Assembly: GCA_009731375.1 (NCBI GenBank)
Contig: BJOX01000199.1
Location: forward strand, 590,654-611,524
Source of the DNA: Paulinella micropora
Lineage: Eukaryota > Cercozoa > Imbricatea > Euglyphida
Length of the DNA: 20,871 bases
Direction of reading: 5' to 3'
Shown here: positions 8,717 to 18,339 of the stretch, one piece after another
Position numbering within the stretch: the first letter of the stretch is position 1
How the letters are laid out: every line of letters begins with the position of its first letter
The notes under the pieces: model-generated
Told to the model about the DNA's origin: nothing
The model's database searches: none
What the model saw: only the letters and a program-made list of their open reading frames with translations
Made by a program: the position numbers and the translations under genes

Positions 8717-9260
8717 GGTCATCTGATCTGATTTTTTATCAGTCATTCTGTTTTCTCGTACCTTCTGGTTTTCATCTTTTTTGTCTGCTCGCTGTTTCTT
8801 GCTAGGAAATTGCGCTGGTCGGAGCGGCCCTGATTGTCGCCAAGCAATGGACAGACTTCAACAAAAATCAAAACAAGTAAGAAAAATAGCACGCATCGCT
8901 TCGTTGGCATACGGGAATATCCATGTAGGAAACAGAAGTGATGTAACGCTGTCCATTTGTGAACTCTCCCCTGCCCCCCGCTAACTTTTATCAACCGGTT
9001 GTAGCCGGGTAACCTATCCTGGGATGGATGCAGGTGAACTTTCTATCTTGCAGGTATGTTTTAACATTTTTTTTTTTTTGCTGGAACCTGAGGAACCGGC
9101 CTGAGGTGTGGAAACGCTACTCGAGCGATTATCCTAGACTTGCATGGAAATTTGTACACTCGTAGATATGCAACACTACGAATGCAAGCATTTCCACACA
9201 CGCATTCGAGAGAGGGTTGTTACTTCATGATTTTGCATCTCAGTGTGAATACATTATGAA
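8717..9260. other. Unique region
   Basis: Non-repetitive DNA holding the candidate exon at 8806-8876, a T-run near 9068-9079 and two CAG|GT sites (9031-9035 and 9051-9055). An imperfect stem-loop is formed by CTCGTAG and CTACGAATG around 9160-9185. Confidence 0.5.
8806..8876 (+). CDS. Candidate 71-nt internal exon
   Basis: A long pyrimidine tract ending TGTTTCTTGCTAG (to 8805) precedes an open frame [20 protein letters not shown], and a GTAAGA donor begins at 8877. The first half is hydrophobic and could be part of a membrane segment. A second frame across the same bases is also open. No family is recognised; support comes from splice signals only. Confidence 0.3.
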
Positions 9261-9983
9261 CAGATAATTGCTCAAGGACAAAATTCCTGGAAAGGTTGTT
9301 TTATTAGCTAATCATAATCAGAAACGAGTCAGCCCCGTCATCTCAGTGGTCGGGAGGCAGAGTCACTGTGAGCTACTGGCTACAATCATTGTAACGGTCG
9401 GATTCAACTACCTTAGTAAACTTCAGCTGTTCAAGCCGCCGTTTAACTGTTTTAACTGAAATCATCGCTTTGTGTAACGATATTTTATTATACATGCGGC
9501 TCAGATTAATATTAATACATTATATATTACTATCAGACTGTAAAAGCCGCCGACCGTGCCAATCATGAATGCACATGAGTGTAACCCTGATGATGGACCG
9601 AGCCTGAACTTTCAGTTCTGTCCTAAAGGTGACATCACAGCCGTGCCACCGACTGTGCCAGTTTGCGTCACGGTAGTATTAATTTTCAACTTCCCAGTGA
9701 ACTGTGACTGAACGACTTTTAAATATTAATAATAATCATATATATAATATTTAATAAATAATATTAACTAAATGGTCCATTGGAAGAGGTATTAAGAGTT
9801 ACAAAAGTGACTTGAAAAAATGAAGTGTAAGAAATATTATTGTAATAGTCAGTCACAGTTTCAAGTCATGCAGAGACAGGATGCAGTTTAGCGTCATACC
9901 CAGGATTCGGCTTATTCACATCGCAAATATTAATCATGTACTAATAAAACTTGCCCGGTATGAAATAGGACGGTTTGGTCCCG

Positions 9984-10073
9984 GAGCGATAACAGTTCTG
10001 TCTGGCCTGTTGAGCCACCAGCAAACAAGAGCGATAACAACGCTGTCTGGCCTTTTGAGGAGCAACAGGAAAC
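9984..10073 (+). repeat. Two tandem copies of a 45-bp unit
   Basis: GAGCGATAACA, then CTGTCTGGCC and TTGAG, recur in the same order at a spacing of 45 bases (9984 and 10029) with scattered substitutions. Confidence 0.8.
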
Positions 10074-10371
10074 GACAGTGGCATGTCTGATTGGTCCAAT
10101 CGAACAGTTTTCTGTTTGCTCGTGCCTTGCACCTCGAAATTTTGTTTTGACTGTATGGCAGTTTGGGTAATTTCCAGAAACAGACGAGATCATAAGCGCG
10201 CAGAAACACAAAGTTCACAAAGAGCCACTGGACTGCCGCGCAAGGCCACTATGGAGGTAGCTAGACTCTACTCCTGGTTGAAGAGAAGAGGAATCGCAGC
10301 TGTAGGTGGCATGTGTGGACATTGGACGGAATATGCTTGCGGCACATCACATGGCGACAAAATTTCTGAGG

Positions 10372-10399
10372 AAAAAAAAAAAAAAAAAAAAAAAAAAAA
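10372..10399 (+). repeat. A28 homopolymer
   Basis: Twenty-eight consecutive A after TTTCTGAGG. It could be the poly(A) scar of a retrocopy or a plain homopolymer. No parent transcript or target-site duplication could be identified. Confidence 0.8.
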
Positions 10400-10634
10400 C
10401 GACATTTTGACCGCATTTCCCGTGAAATTTGGCAAAAATAAATCAGAAGTCTGAGATTTGTCCTCGCCTGCATGAAGTTTGAACGGTACTAACAGGCTTG
10501 TCAAGGCCAAAAGCCATCACGCTGCGCTGGATGAAGAGCACAAAGGTAGATATAGGTTGCGTTCCTGCCAATTTCTCAAGAGGCAAGTTTTTGAGTGCAG
10601 TGTCGTCCTCATCCGCGCCCGGCCGACATAGTGA

Positions 10635-11255
10635 GTGCCAGGATCAACCATGTCAAACATGCCCTCATTGTTCGGTTACTTCACTACAGACGTCTTGGAT
10701 GAAGGGCACGGGAATGAATTCTTCTTTTGTTCTGTTGATGGACCAATTCAATCGGTAGATGGCTGGGCTACAGGGGGAAAGAATGAGCTTCCTCATACAA
10801 AGCTTCTTCAACATCAGGAGATGCATCAGGTGTATGACGTTCAAGTGTGAACACCTTCCAACTTGGATATCATTTTTCTCAATCAGTACTTGAGATACAA
10901 CAATACTGAATACGTCACTTGAAAGCCCCTGCTATGGCCTTTCAAACAATCTTTCAGAAGTATCGCAGCCACGCTACTGACCGAGAAAAACAATATCAAA
11001 GTTGGCCCCATTGGTCTCTTGCCGTACTACGCCCATGATATGTGCATTTTCCGCTACATTTTTGCGGAAAGTCATCCAGATCGAACGGCTAACTTCACGG
11101 ATATTTGCGCTACAATACGTGCATGTTCCCTGAGGCTCATTCTACAAAGGAAATTTCTGGTTTCGGAGTGACCCCTTTTCGGGTTTGTGTCCTGAAATCC
11201 TTGGCCTGGAGTGACACTCACACGCAACCGAAGCCTGGAAATTCGGGTAGTGTAG
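10635..11255 (+). pseudogene. Decayed coding-like region interrupted only by TGA codons
   Basis: One frame runs for 207 codons with TGA at 10848, 10920, 11169 and 11193 and no other stop until TAG at 11253-11255. The segments read protein-like: SLFGYFTTDVLDEGHGNEFF, then NLDIIFLNQYLRYNNTEYVT, then IKVGPIGLLPYYAHDMCIFR and YIFAESHPDRTANFTDIC. TGG codons also occur in the frame. The likeliest reading is a relic in which CGA codons became TGA; TGA recoding is possible but unsupported. The upstream end (TAG then TGA at 10629-10634) and the protein family are unknown. Confidence 0.3.
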
Positions 11256-11833
11256 GACGAGCCAAAATCGGTAGGAATGTGTCCAGATCGAATGGGTAAC
11301 TTCACGCAAAGTGGGCGGTTTGATCTGTGCCACCCGCCACGGGAAAAAAGTGGGGCCCGACCCGACAGCTAAGCCAGCAGCTGAACGTCGTTTGTAGAAT
11401 ATTGAGAAAAAAGAAATTGGATATGAAAGTTAGAAGCTATGAAGTTTTGGTTTGCCCGCCGATATGGAGTCAGCCTGGTCAGGCTCGTCTAATAGCTGCA
11501 GGAAGCGATCGACTGGCAGATCCTACACAAGCAAGACAAACACAAACAACAAGTAATTAAATACTTTTCATGCGGAAAAGCGATAGGTTGACTTATTTTG
11601 GGCGAGCCGGGCCGGCGAGGAGCCCGCAAAATACGGCAAATACGGGAGGAACGGACGTAGAATTTAGCGCGTCACAAGTGATATTTTATATCGGTAACAT
11701 GCCATTGAGTGGTGGTGATCGATCAAAAACCCATGTGAATTTGAAACTCGCTTAAACTGATCTCTTTCCTTTTTCACTGATCTTTGCTCATGCTGATGAC
11801 CCAAGTTGCTGCTGCATGTAAATATATAGGTAT
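11256..11833. other. Unique region, no confident gene
   Basis: No arrays and no recognisable ORF. A short phrase, TCCAGATCGAAYGGSTAACT, occurs at about 11083 and about 11283. The end (11792-11825) is the left copy of the island flanking the hexamer arrays. Confidence 0.4.
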
Positions 11834-12060
11834 CACTATAACTATAACTATAACTATAACTATAACTATAACTATAACTAAAAGGGATACTTATACTTAT
11901 AGTTTTAGTTTTAGCTTTAGTTATTATAATTATAAGTATCCCTTTAACTATAACTCCAGCTCTACCTCTACCTCTACCTCTACCTCGACCTCTACCTCTA
12001 CATCTACATCTGACTATAACAATAACTGATGACCCTTGCCGCTGCTGCAGCTTGTGAATG
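11792..12060 (+). repeat. Direct island copies flanking the hexamer arrays
   Basis: CTGATGACCC, then GCTGCTGCA, occur at 11792-11816 and again at 12025-12050 with scattered substitutions, one on each side of the arrays. Confidence 0.7.
11834..12018. repeat. Hexamer arrays (ACTATA)n and (CTCTAC)n with an internal inverted repeat
   Basis: (ACTATA)n fills about 11834-11880 and (CTCTAC)n about 11953-12013. Between them a perfect 15-bp inverted repeat, AAAGGGATACTTATA (11881-11895) and its complement (11931-11945), encloses TTTTAG-type units. Those units look like the first array in opposite orientation. Confidence 0.85.
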
Positions 12061-12172
12061 TATGCCCAACAGGGACAGGAGGTGCTTGAAACGAGCGCGC
12101 AAGTCCTGTACAAGTACATACGTAAGTTCCCAGTCAAGTATTTCAATGCATGAAATTCAGCCAAAACACAAA

Positions 12173-12251
12173 GTGTATGTATGTATGTCTGCATGTTTGT
12201 ATGTATGTATGCATGCATGCATGCATGCATGCATGTATGTATGTATGTATG
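12173..12251. repeat. (TATG)n and (CATG)n array
   Basis: TATG tetramers with a self-complementary ATGC block at about 12209-12234. Confidence 0.9.
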
Positions 12252-12607
12252 CTCCTGCTCCTGCTCCTCCTCCTCCTGTTGTTGTTGTTGTTGTTGTTGT
12301 TGTTGATGTTGATGTTGTTCTTGTTCTTGTTCTTGTTCCTGTTCCTGTTCTTCTTCTTGTTCTTCTTGTTCTTATTCTTCTTGTTCTTCTTGTTCTTGTT
12401 CTTGTTCTTCTTATTCTTTTTGTTGTTGTTCTTCTTCTTCTTCTTCTTCTTCTTCTTCTTCTTCTTCTTCTTCTTCTTCTTCTTCTTCTTCTTCTTCTTC
12501 TTCTCCTTCTTCTTCTTCTTCTTGTTCTTCTTCTTGCTCTTCTTCGTGCTCTTGTTCTTTCTTCTTCTTCTTTGTTCTTCTTCTTTGTTCTTCTTTATTC
12601 TTCTTCT

Positions 12608-12639
<32 letters not shown>

Positions 12640-13455
12640 CTTGTTCTTGTTCTTGTTGTTCTTGTTGTTCTTGTTCTTGTTCTTGTTCTTGTTCTTGTTC
12701 TTCTTCGTTCTTGTTCTTGTTCTTGTTCTTGTTCTTCTTGTTCTTCTTCTTGTTCTTCTTCTTGTTCTTCTTCTTGTTCTTCTTGTTCTTCTTGTTCTTG
12801 TTCTGGTTCTTGTTCTGGTTCTTGTTCTGGTTCTTGTTCTTGTTCTTGTTCTTGTTCTTGTTCTTCTTCTTGTTCTTGTTCTTCTTGTTCTTCTTCTTGT
12901 TCTTCTTGTTGTTGTTGTTCTTCTTCTTCTTCTCCTTCTTCTTCTTCTTCTTCTTCTTCTTCTTCTTCTTCTTCTTCTTCTTCTTCTTCTTGTTCTTCCC
13001 TCTCCCCTCCCCCTCCTCCCTGCTCCTGCTCCCTGCTCTTGCTCCCTGCTCCTGCTCCCTGCTCCTGCTCCCTGCTCCTGCTCCTGCTCCTGCTTCTTCT
13101 TCTGCTGCTTCTTCTGCTTCTTCTTCTGCTGCTTCTTCTGCTGCTTCTTCTGCTGCTTCTGCTTCTGCTTCTTCTGCTTCTGCTTCTGCTTCTTCTGCTT
13201 CTTCTGCTTCTGCTTCTTCTGCTTCTGCTTCTGCTGCTGCTGCTTCTTCTGTTCTGCTTCTTCTGTTTCTGCTTCTTCTGCTTCTGCTTCTTCTGCTTCT
13301 GCTTCTTCTGCTTCTGCTGCTGCTTCTGCTGCTTCTTCTTCTTCTGCTTCTTCTGCTTCTGCTTCTTCTTCTTCTTCTTCTTCTTCTTCTTCTTCTTCTT
13401 CTTCTTCTTCCCTCCTCCTCCTCTTCCTCCTTCTCCTCCTTCTCCTCCTCCTTCC
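12252..13455. repeat. CTT/TTG/CTG array almost free of A, about 1.2 kb
   Basis: Trinucleotide and compound units (CTT, TTG, TTCTTG, CTGCTT, CTCCTG) with only a handful of A on the plus strand. Long pure CTT blocks lie at about 12430-12500, 12945-12990 and 13365-13408. Every frame is open for hundreds of codons (poly-Leu/Phe or poly-Glu/Arg), an artefact of missing stops. Confidence 0.95.
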
Positions 13456-13600
13456 CACTCCTCAGTTCCCCACGCCGCAAAGGCAACAGAATATGTAATC
13501 TATGTTTTGTATGTATGTATGTATAGAAGAATGTATGCATTTCACGTCTCCCATTTCGTCACAAGTTGAATCGCAGAGGACTCGATTCAATAGCCATACA
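13456..13600. other. Unique island with 8-bp hairpin
   Basis: A short spacer between arrays. TTGAATCG (13566-13573) and CGATTCAA (13583-13590) form a perfect stem with a 9-nt loop. A small TATG run lies near 13509-13524. Confidence 0.6.
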
Positions 13601-13614
13601 TAGCAGTAGTAGTC

Positions 13615-13651
<37 letters not shown>

Positions 13652-13674
13652 TAGTAGTACTAGTAGTAGTAGTT

Positions 13675-13718
<44 letters not shown>

Positions 13719-13732
13719 TAGTAGTAGTAGTG

Positions 13733-13778
<46 letters not shown>

Positions 13779-13779
13779 C

Positions 13780-13817
<38 letters not shown>

Positions 13818-13851
13818 CAGTAGTAGTAGCAGTGGTAGTAGTAGCAGTAGC

Positions 13852-13913
<62 letters not shown>

Positions 13914-13940
13914 CAGCAGCAGCAGCAGCAGCAGCAGTAC

Positions 13941-13985
<45 letters not shown>

Positions 13986-14010
13986 AAGTAGCAGCAGCAG
14001 CAGCAGCAAC
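13601..14010. repeat. (AGT)n/(AGC)n array
   Basis: AGT units with AGC blocks (about 13617-13636, 13912-13937 and 13990-14007), the same unit types as at 4351-5302. Confidence 0.95.
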
Positions 14011-14054
14011 AACAACAAAAACAGCAACACCAGTACTAGTGTATTATAGTCTAA

Positions 14055-14117
14055 TGCATTTATCTCACCTCCAGCTTGTTATGTTGCTCCTCGCTCTGTG
14101 CCTCGCCCAGTGGGTAG
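14055..14117 (+). CDS. Short signal-peptide-like ORF start
   Basis: The first ATG (14055) opens a frame reading MHLSHLQLVMLLLALCLAQW, a hydrophobic core with small residues typical of a secretory signal. The frame then runs into an ATAC array, and TGG|GTAGGA near 14111 could be a donor. It may equally be a chance frame in a 100-base island. Confidence 0.2.
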   Translation, partial: CIYLTSSLLCCSSLCASPSG

Positions 14118-14138
14118 GACTGCAACTACATAGATATA

Positions 14139-14382
14139 GAAATACGTACGTACATACATACATACATACATGCATACATACATACATAGATACATCGTAC
14201 ATTCATACATTCATTCATACATACATACATACATACGTACGTACGTACGTACGTACGTACGTACGTACATACATACATACATACATACATACATACATAC
14301 ATACATAATATACATACATACATACATACATACATACATACATACATACATACATACATCCGTACATCCATACATACACAAG

Positions 14383-14419
<37 letters not shown>

Positions 14420-14462
14420 TAGGTACATACATACCTACATACATACATACATACATACACAT
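14139..14462. repeat. (ATAC)n arrays with ACGT block and (GA)n
   Basis: ATAC tetramers occupy about 14145-14377 and 14424-14462. A self-complementary ACGT block lies at about 14236-14268, and GA/GAAA units at about 14381-14419. Confidence 0.95.
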
Positions 14463-14531
14463 ACAAGGCTTACTTCCTTTTCCAATTTGGCTAAGGCTTT
14501 CTTGAAGCGTGGTTTAACACTCTGTGGCTCC

Positions 14532-14538
14532 TATAGAT

Positions 14539-14593
<55 letters not shown>

Positions 14594-14594
14594 T
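14532..14594. repeat. (GATA)n array
   Basis: Pure GATA tetramers ending at an island that begins ACCTGGCTAGCC. Confidence 0.95.
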
Positions 14595-14611
14595 ACCTGG
14601 CTAGCCTGTAT

Positions 14612-14647
14612 GCGCCACACTGCCGCACAGCCTGCATAAAAGCCTAA

Positions 14648-14680
<33 letters not shown>

Positions 14681-14895
14681 TACATATATATATATACACA
14701 TACATTATTTCATTTCATTTCATTACATTACATTACATTAGATTACATTAGATTACATTACATTACATTAGATTAGATTAGATTAGATTAGATTTCATTA
14801 CATTACATTACATTACATAACATACATATATACATACATATATAAACACTTATTTAGAGCGCCACACTGTCACACAGCACGTGTAAAGCGTTGCC
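14612..14895 (+). repeat. Island pair around ATAC/pentamer arrays
   Basis: GCGCCACACTG and CACAGC at 14612-14632 recur at 14859-14878. Both are followed by a TAAA-containing stretch. Between them lie (ATAC)n (about 14648-14704) and CATTT/CATTA/GATTA pentamers (about 14708-14817). Confidence 0.65.
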
Positions 14896-14903
14896 GCACA
14901 CAT

Positions 14904-14929
14904 GGATGGATGGATGGATGGATAGAGAA

Positions 14930-14961
<32 letters not shown>

Positions 14962-15038
14962 ATAAATAAATATAGATAGATAGATATAGATAGATATATA
15001 GATATATAGATAGGTAGATAGATAGGTAGGTAGATAGG

Positions 15039-15073
<35 letters not shown>

Positions 15074-15110
15074 GTAGATAGGTAGGTAGATAGGTAGGTA
15101 GGTAGGTAGG

Positions 15111-15153
<43 letters not shown>

Positions 15154-15189
15154 GATAGATAAGATAGATAGATAGATAGATAGATAGAC

Positions 15190-15230
<41 letters not shown>

Positions 15231-15332
15231 TATAGATAGATAGACAGATAGATAGATAGATAGATAAGATAGATAAGATAGATAAGATAGATAAGATAGA
15301 TAGATAGATAGATAGGATAGATAGATAGATAG

Positions 15333-15369
<37 letters not shown>

Positions 15370-15466
15370 GATAGATAAGATAGATAAGATAGATAGATAG
15401 ATAGATAGATAAGATAGATAAGATAGATAAGATAGATAAGATAGATAAGATAGTAAGATAGATATG
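14904..15466. repeat. (GATA)n array with GATAA and GGTA variants
   Basis: Starts with GGAT units (14904-14921), then GATA with blocks of GTAG, ATAAG and GATAG interruptions, through to about 15464. Confidence 0.95.
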
Positions 15467-15928
15467 TTTAATATGTTTAATCTATGGGCGTGGCTTAGCT
15501 TGAAAAGCCATGGCCTCCTATACTACCCCCGGACAAGAACTTTCAGCACCGGCCAAGCTGCACACCAACCACTGTCTCGCTGTGGTTGGTGTCTGTGCCC
15601 AGTTCAAGCCGAAAGGTAGCCGAGCCCTTTTGAACTATACGGGACAACACTAGAACACTCCCCAGGAGCGTGTGCCCTAAGGAGATGATGCACACGCAAG
15701 TCGAGGTTTCAGGAGTTCACGCTCGTTGTGAGTTACCTTCTACAACCCCGACTTCATCAACCCTTTGCATCACGCCCCGACTTCATCAGCCATGGTCAGG
15801 AGTTGGTTGCCTGTTTAGCCCTTGCGCTGCGCGCGATTAACGGCGGACACAAAATCGTCATTGTAGGAGATAGTTAGATCTGAACCCCAGGCTGAGTTGC
15901 CAGTGGCAGAGACCGTCTCCAGGGATAG
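15467..15928. other. Unique 460-bp region with 11-bp hairpin
   Basis: No open frame or recognised RNA. ACACCAACCAC (15562-15572) and GTGGTTGGTGT (15582-15592) form a perfect stem around a 9-nt loop. CCCCGACTTCATCA occurs twice (about 15745 and 15776). Confidence 0.6.
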
Positions 15929-16099
15929 TAAGATAGATAGATAGATAGATAGACAAATAGATAGATAGATAGACAAATAGATAGATAGATAGATAGATAG
16001 ATAGGTAGATAGATAGATAGATAGATAGATGGATAGATAGATGGATAGATAGATAGATAGATAGATAGGTAGGTAGATAGATAGATAGGTAGATAGATG

Positions 16100-16136
<37 letters not shown>

Positions 16137-16203
16137 ATAGATAGATAGAAGATAGAAGATAGATAGATAGATAGATAGTTAGTTAGTTAGATAGTTAGAT
16201 AGT

Positions 16204-16244
<41 letters not shown>

Positions 16245-16248
16245 CGAT
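15929..16248. repeat. (GATA)n and (GTTA)n arrays
   Basis: GATA tetramers with a GTTA block at about 16099-16137 and smaller ones near 16178-16206. Confidence 0.95.
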
Positions 16249-16308
16249 ATGTACCTATTTCTTTGCCGACCTCTCCCCCTTTCTGTATGCCTACGTCCAG
16301 ACCATGTT

Positions 16309-16357
16309 GCAATCCTTTCTGTCGCCCTGCTTCCTCTCCCTAAGCCGCAGGAAAGGA
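16309..16357 (-). repeat. Left island flanking the pentamer array
   Basis: Homologous to 17608-17653, beyond 1.2 kb of pentamers. On the minus strand both read GEEAGR-[R/Q]-KG-[F/L]-Q, with changes mostly at third codon positions. Confidence 0.6.
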
Positions 16358-16358
16358 A

Positions 16359-17605
16359 TGTTCTGTTCTGTTCTGTTCTGTTATGTAATGTAATGCCATG
16401 TTATGTTATGTTATGTTATGTTCTGTCCTGTCCTGTCCTGTTATGTTATGTTATGTTATGCTATGTTATGTTATGCTATGTTATGTTATGTTATGTTATG
16501 TTATGTTCTATTCTGTCCTGTCCTGTCCTGTCCTGTCCTGTTATGTTATGTTATGTTATGTTATGTTAATTTTATGTTTTGTTCTGTCCTGTCCTGTCCT
16601 GTTATGTTATGTTATGTTATGTTATGTTCTATTCTATTCTGTCCTGTCCTGTTATATGTTCTGTCCTGTCCTGTCCTGTTATGTTATGTTATGTTATGTT
16701 TTGTTATGGTATGTTATGATCTGCTCTATCCTGTCCTGTTCTGTCCTGTCCTGTTATGTTATGTTATGTTATGTTATGTCATGTGTTATGTCATGTTATG
16801 TTCTGTCATGTTATGTTCTGTCATGTTATGTCATGTCATGTTATGTTATGTTATGTCATGTTATGTTATGTCATGTTATGTTATGTCATGTTATGTTATG
16901 TTATGTTATGTTATGTTATGTTATGTCATGCTATGTTATGTTATGTTATGTTATGTTATGTTATGTCATGTTATGTCATGTAATGTAATGTAATGTAATG
17001 TTATGCTATGTTATGTTAGGTGGGGTAAGGTTAGGTTAGGTTAGGTTAGGTTAGGTTAGGTTAGGTTAGGTTAGGTTAGGTTTCGTTATGTCATGTCATG
17101 TCATGTCATGTCATCTTATGTTATGTTATGTTATGTTATGTTATGTTATGTTATGTTATGTTATGCTATGTTATGTTATGTTCTGTTATGTCATGTTATG
17201 TCATGTTATGTCATGTTATGTCATGTTATGTTATGTTATGTTATGTTACGTTATGTTACGTTATGTTATGTTATGTTATGTTCTGTCATGTTCTGTCATG
17301 TTATGTTACGTTATGTTATGTTATGTTATGTTATGTTATGTCATTTTATGTCATGTCATGTCATGTCATGTCATGTTATGTCATGTTATGTCATGTCATG
17401 TTATGTCAGGTCATGTCATGTCATGTTATGTTATGTTATGTTATGTTATGTTACGTTACGTTATGTTATGTTATGTTATGTTATGTTATGTTATGCCATG
17501 TCATGTCATGTCATGTCATGTTATGTCATGTTATGTCATGTTATGTCATGTCATGTTATGTCATGTTATGTTGTTATGTTATGTTATGTTATGTTATGTT
17601 ATGTC
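16359..17605. repeat. Pentamer array (TTATG)n with variants, about 1.25 kb
   Basis: TTATG units with TTCTG, TCCTG, TCATG, TTACG and CTATG variants in blocks and alternating pairs such as TCATGTTATG. Ten perfect TTAGG units lie at 17031-17080. Confidence 0.95.
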
Positions 17606-17607
17606 TT

Positions 17608-17653
17608 GGAATCCTTTGCGTCGTCCTGCCTCCTCACCGTACGTCACAAAGGA
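17608..17653 (-). repeat. Right island flanking the pentamer array
   Basis: Minus strand encodes FVTYGEEAGRRKGFQ. It is the partner of 16309-16357. Confidence 0.6.
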
Positions 17654-17669
17654 GAGAGAGAGAGAGGGA

Positions 17670-17707
<38 letters not shown>

Positions 17708-17760
17708 GGGGAGAGAGAGAGAGAGAGAAAGAAATAAAGAAAGAAAGGAAGAAAGGAGAA
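17654..17760. repeat. (GA)n tract with G35 homopolymer
   Basis: GA repeats surround 35 consecutive G (17672-17706), followed by GAAA units. Confidence 0.95.
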
Positions 17761-17762
17761 AC

Positions 17763-17816
17763 CTGTGTTTTGCCCTGTTGGAGCCATTTCTCCTCCATGA
17801 ACAGAATTTCATCAAA
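17763..17816 (-). repeat. Exon-like island, copy 1 of 3
   Basis: Minus strand reads FDEILFMEEKWLQQGKTQ, then CAG|GTTTCT. It shares about 52 bases with copy 2, with two substitutions. It lies between a GA tract and a GATA array. Confidence 0.55.
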
Positions 17817-17825
17817 GCGAGATGG

Positions 17826-17830
17826 ATAGG

Positions 17831-17875
<45 letters not shown>

Positions 17876-17953
17876 GGATAGATAGATAGATCGATAAACA
17901 GACATATATATATACATATATATATATATATACATACACATATATACATACAT

Positions 17954-18030
<77 letters not shown>

Positions 18031-18064
18031 TACAGAGAGACAGACAAGACATAGACAAGACAAA
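17826..18064. repeat. (GATA)n, (TA)n, (CA)n and (GA)n arrays
   Basis: GATA (about 17826-17895), then mixed TA/CA/ATAC (about 17905-18010) and GA (about 18011-18040). Confidence 0.95.
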
Positions 18065-18065
18065 C

Positions 18066-18128
18066 CTGTGTTTTGCCCTGTTGTAACCATTTCTCCTCCA
18101 TGAACAGAATTTCATCGAGCTCGTCCAT
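18066..18128 (-). CDS. Exon-like island, copy 2 of 3 (best copy)
   Basis: Minus strand, from ATG at 18128: MDELDEILFMEEKWLQQGKT, then Q, ending CAG|GTTTGT at 18066/18065, a plausible splice donor. Twenty-one codons are open. The acidic, amphipathic composition looks like a helix. Copies 1 and 3 keep the same frame. No family is recognised; it might be an exon or a piece of a dispersed coding repeat. Confidence 0.35.
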
Positions 18129-18129
18129 C

Positions 18130-18308
18130 CTTCCTTATCTAACACATACACATACGAATACATAAATACATACGTACGCACATACATACATACATACATA
18201 CATACATACATACATACGTACGTACGTACGTACGTACGTACCGTACGTACGTACCGTACGTACATACGTACATACATACATACATACATACATACATACA
18301 TACATACA

Positions 18309-18339
<31 letters not shown>

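Larger units (their letters stand above)
9261..10500. other. Unique AT-rich region, no confident gene
   Basis: About 1.2 kb without arrays. It contains a 45-bp imperfect tandem duplication (9984-10073), an AT-rich stretch (9718-9770) and an A28 run (10372-10399). Short open frames here have no recognisable motif. Confidence 0.5.

Noticed and set aside
9326-9415. Possible tRNA-like sequence (CAGTGGTCGG ... GGTCGGATTCAAC)
   Set aside because: A and B boxes match poorly, the spacing is wide and no acceptor stem was found.
9984-10040. lac-operator-like GAGCGATAACA
   Set aside because: Lacks the operator's dyad, and the phrase is part of a 45-bp tandem duplication in eukaryotic DNA.
10083-10454. 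123-residue frame spanning the A28 run
   Set aside because: The lysine run comes from the homopolymer, and no motif or family signal is seen on either side.
12029-13498. Long open frames of poly-Leu/Phe/Ser and, on the other strand, poly-Glu/Arg/Lys
   Set aside because: They result from trinucleotide repeats lacking stop codons in any frame. There is no unique sequence of gene-like composition inside.
17031-17080. (TTAGG)10 as an interstitial telomere
   Set aside because: It is embedded in phase in a pentamer array of related units and lacks a subtelomeric context, so local mutation is simpler.
16249-17837. Cys-Tyr-Val-Met repeat proteins
   Set aside because: They are translations of the TTATG pentamer array in three frames.
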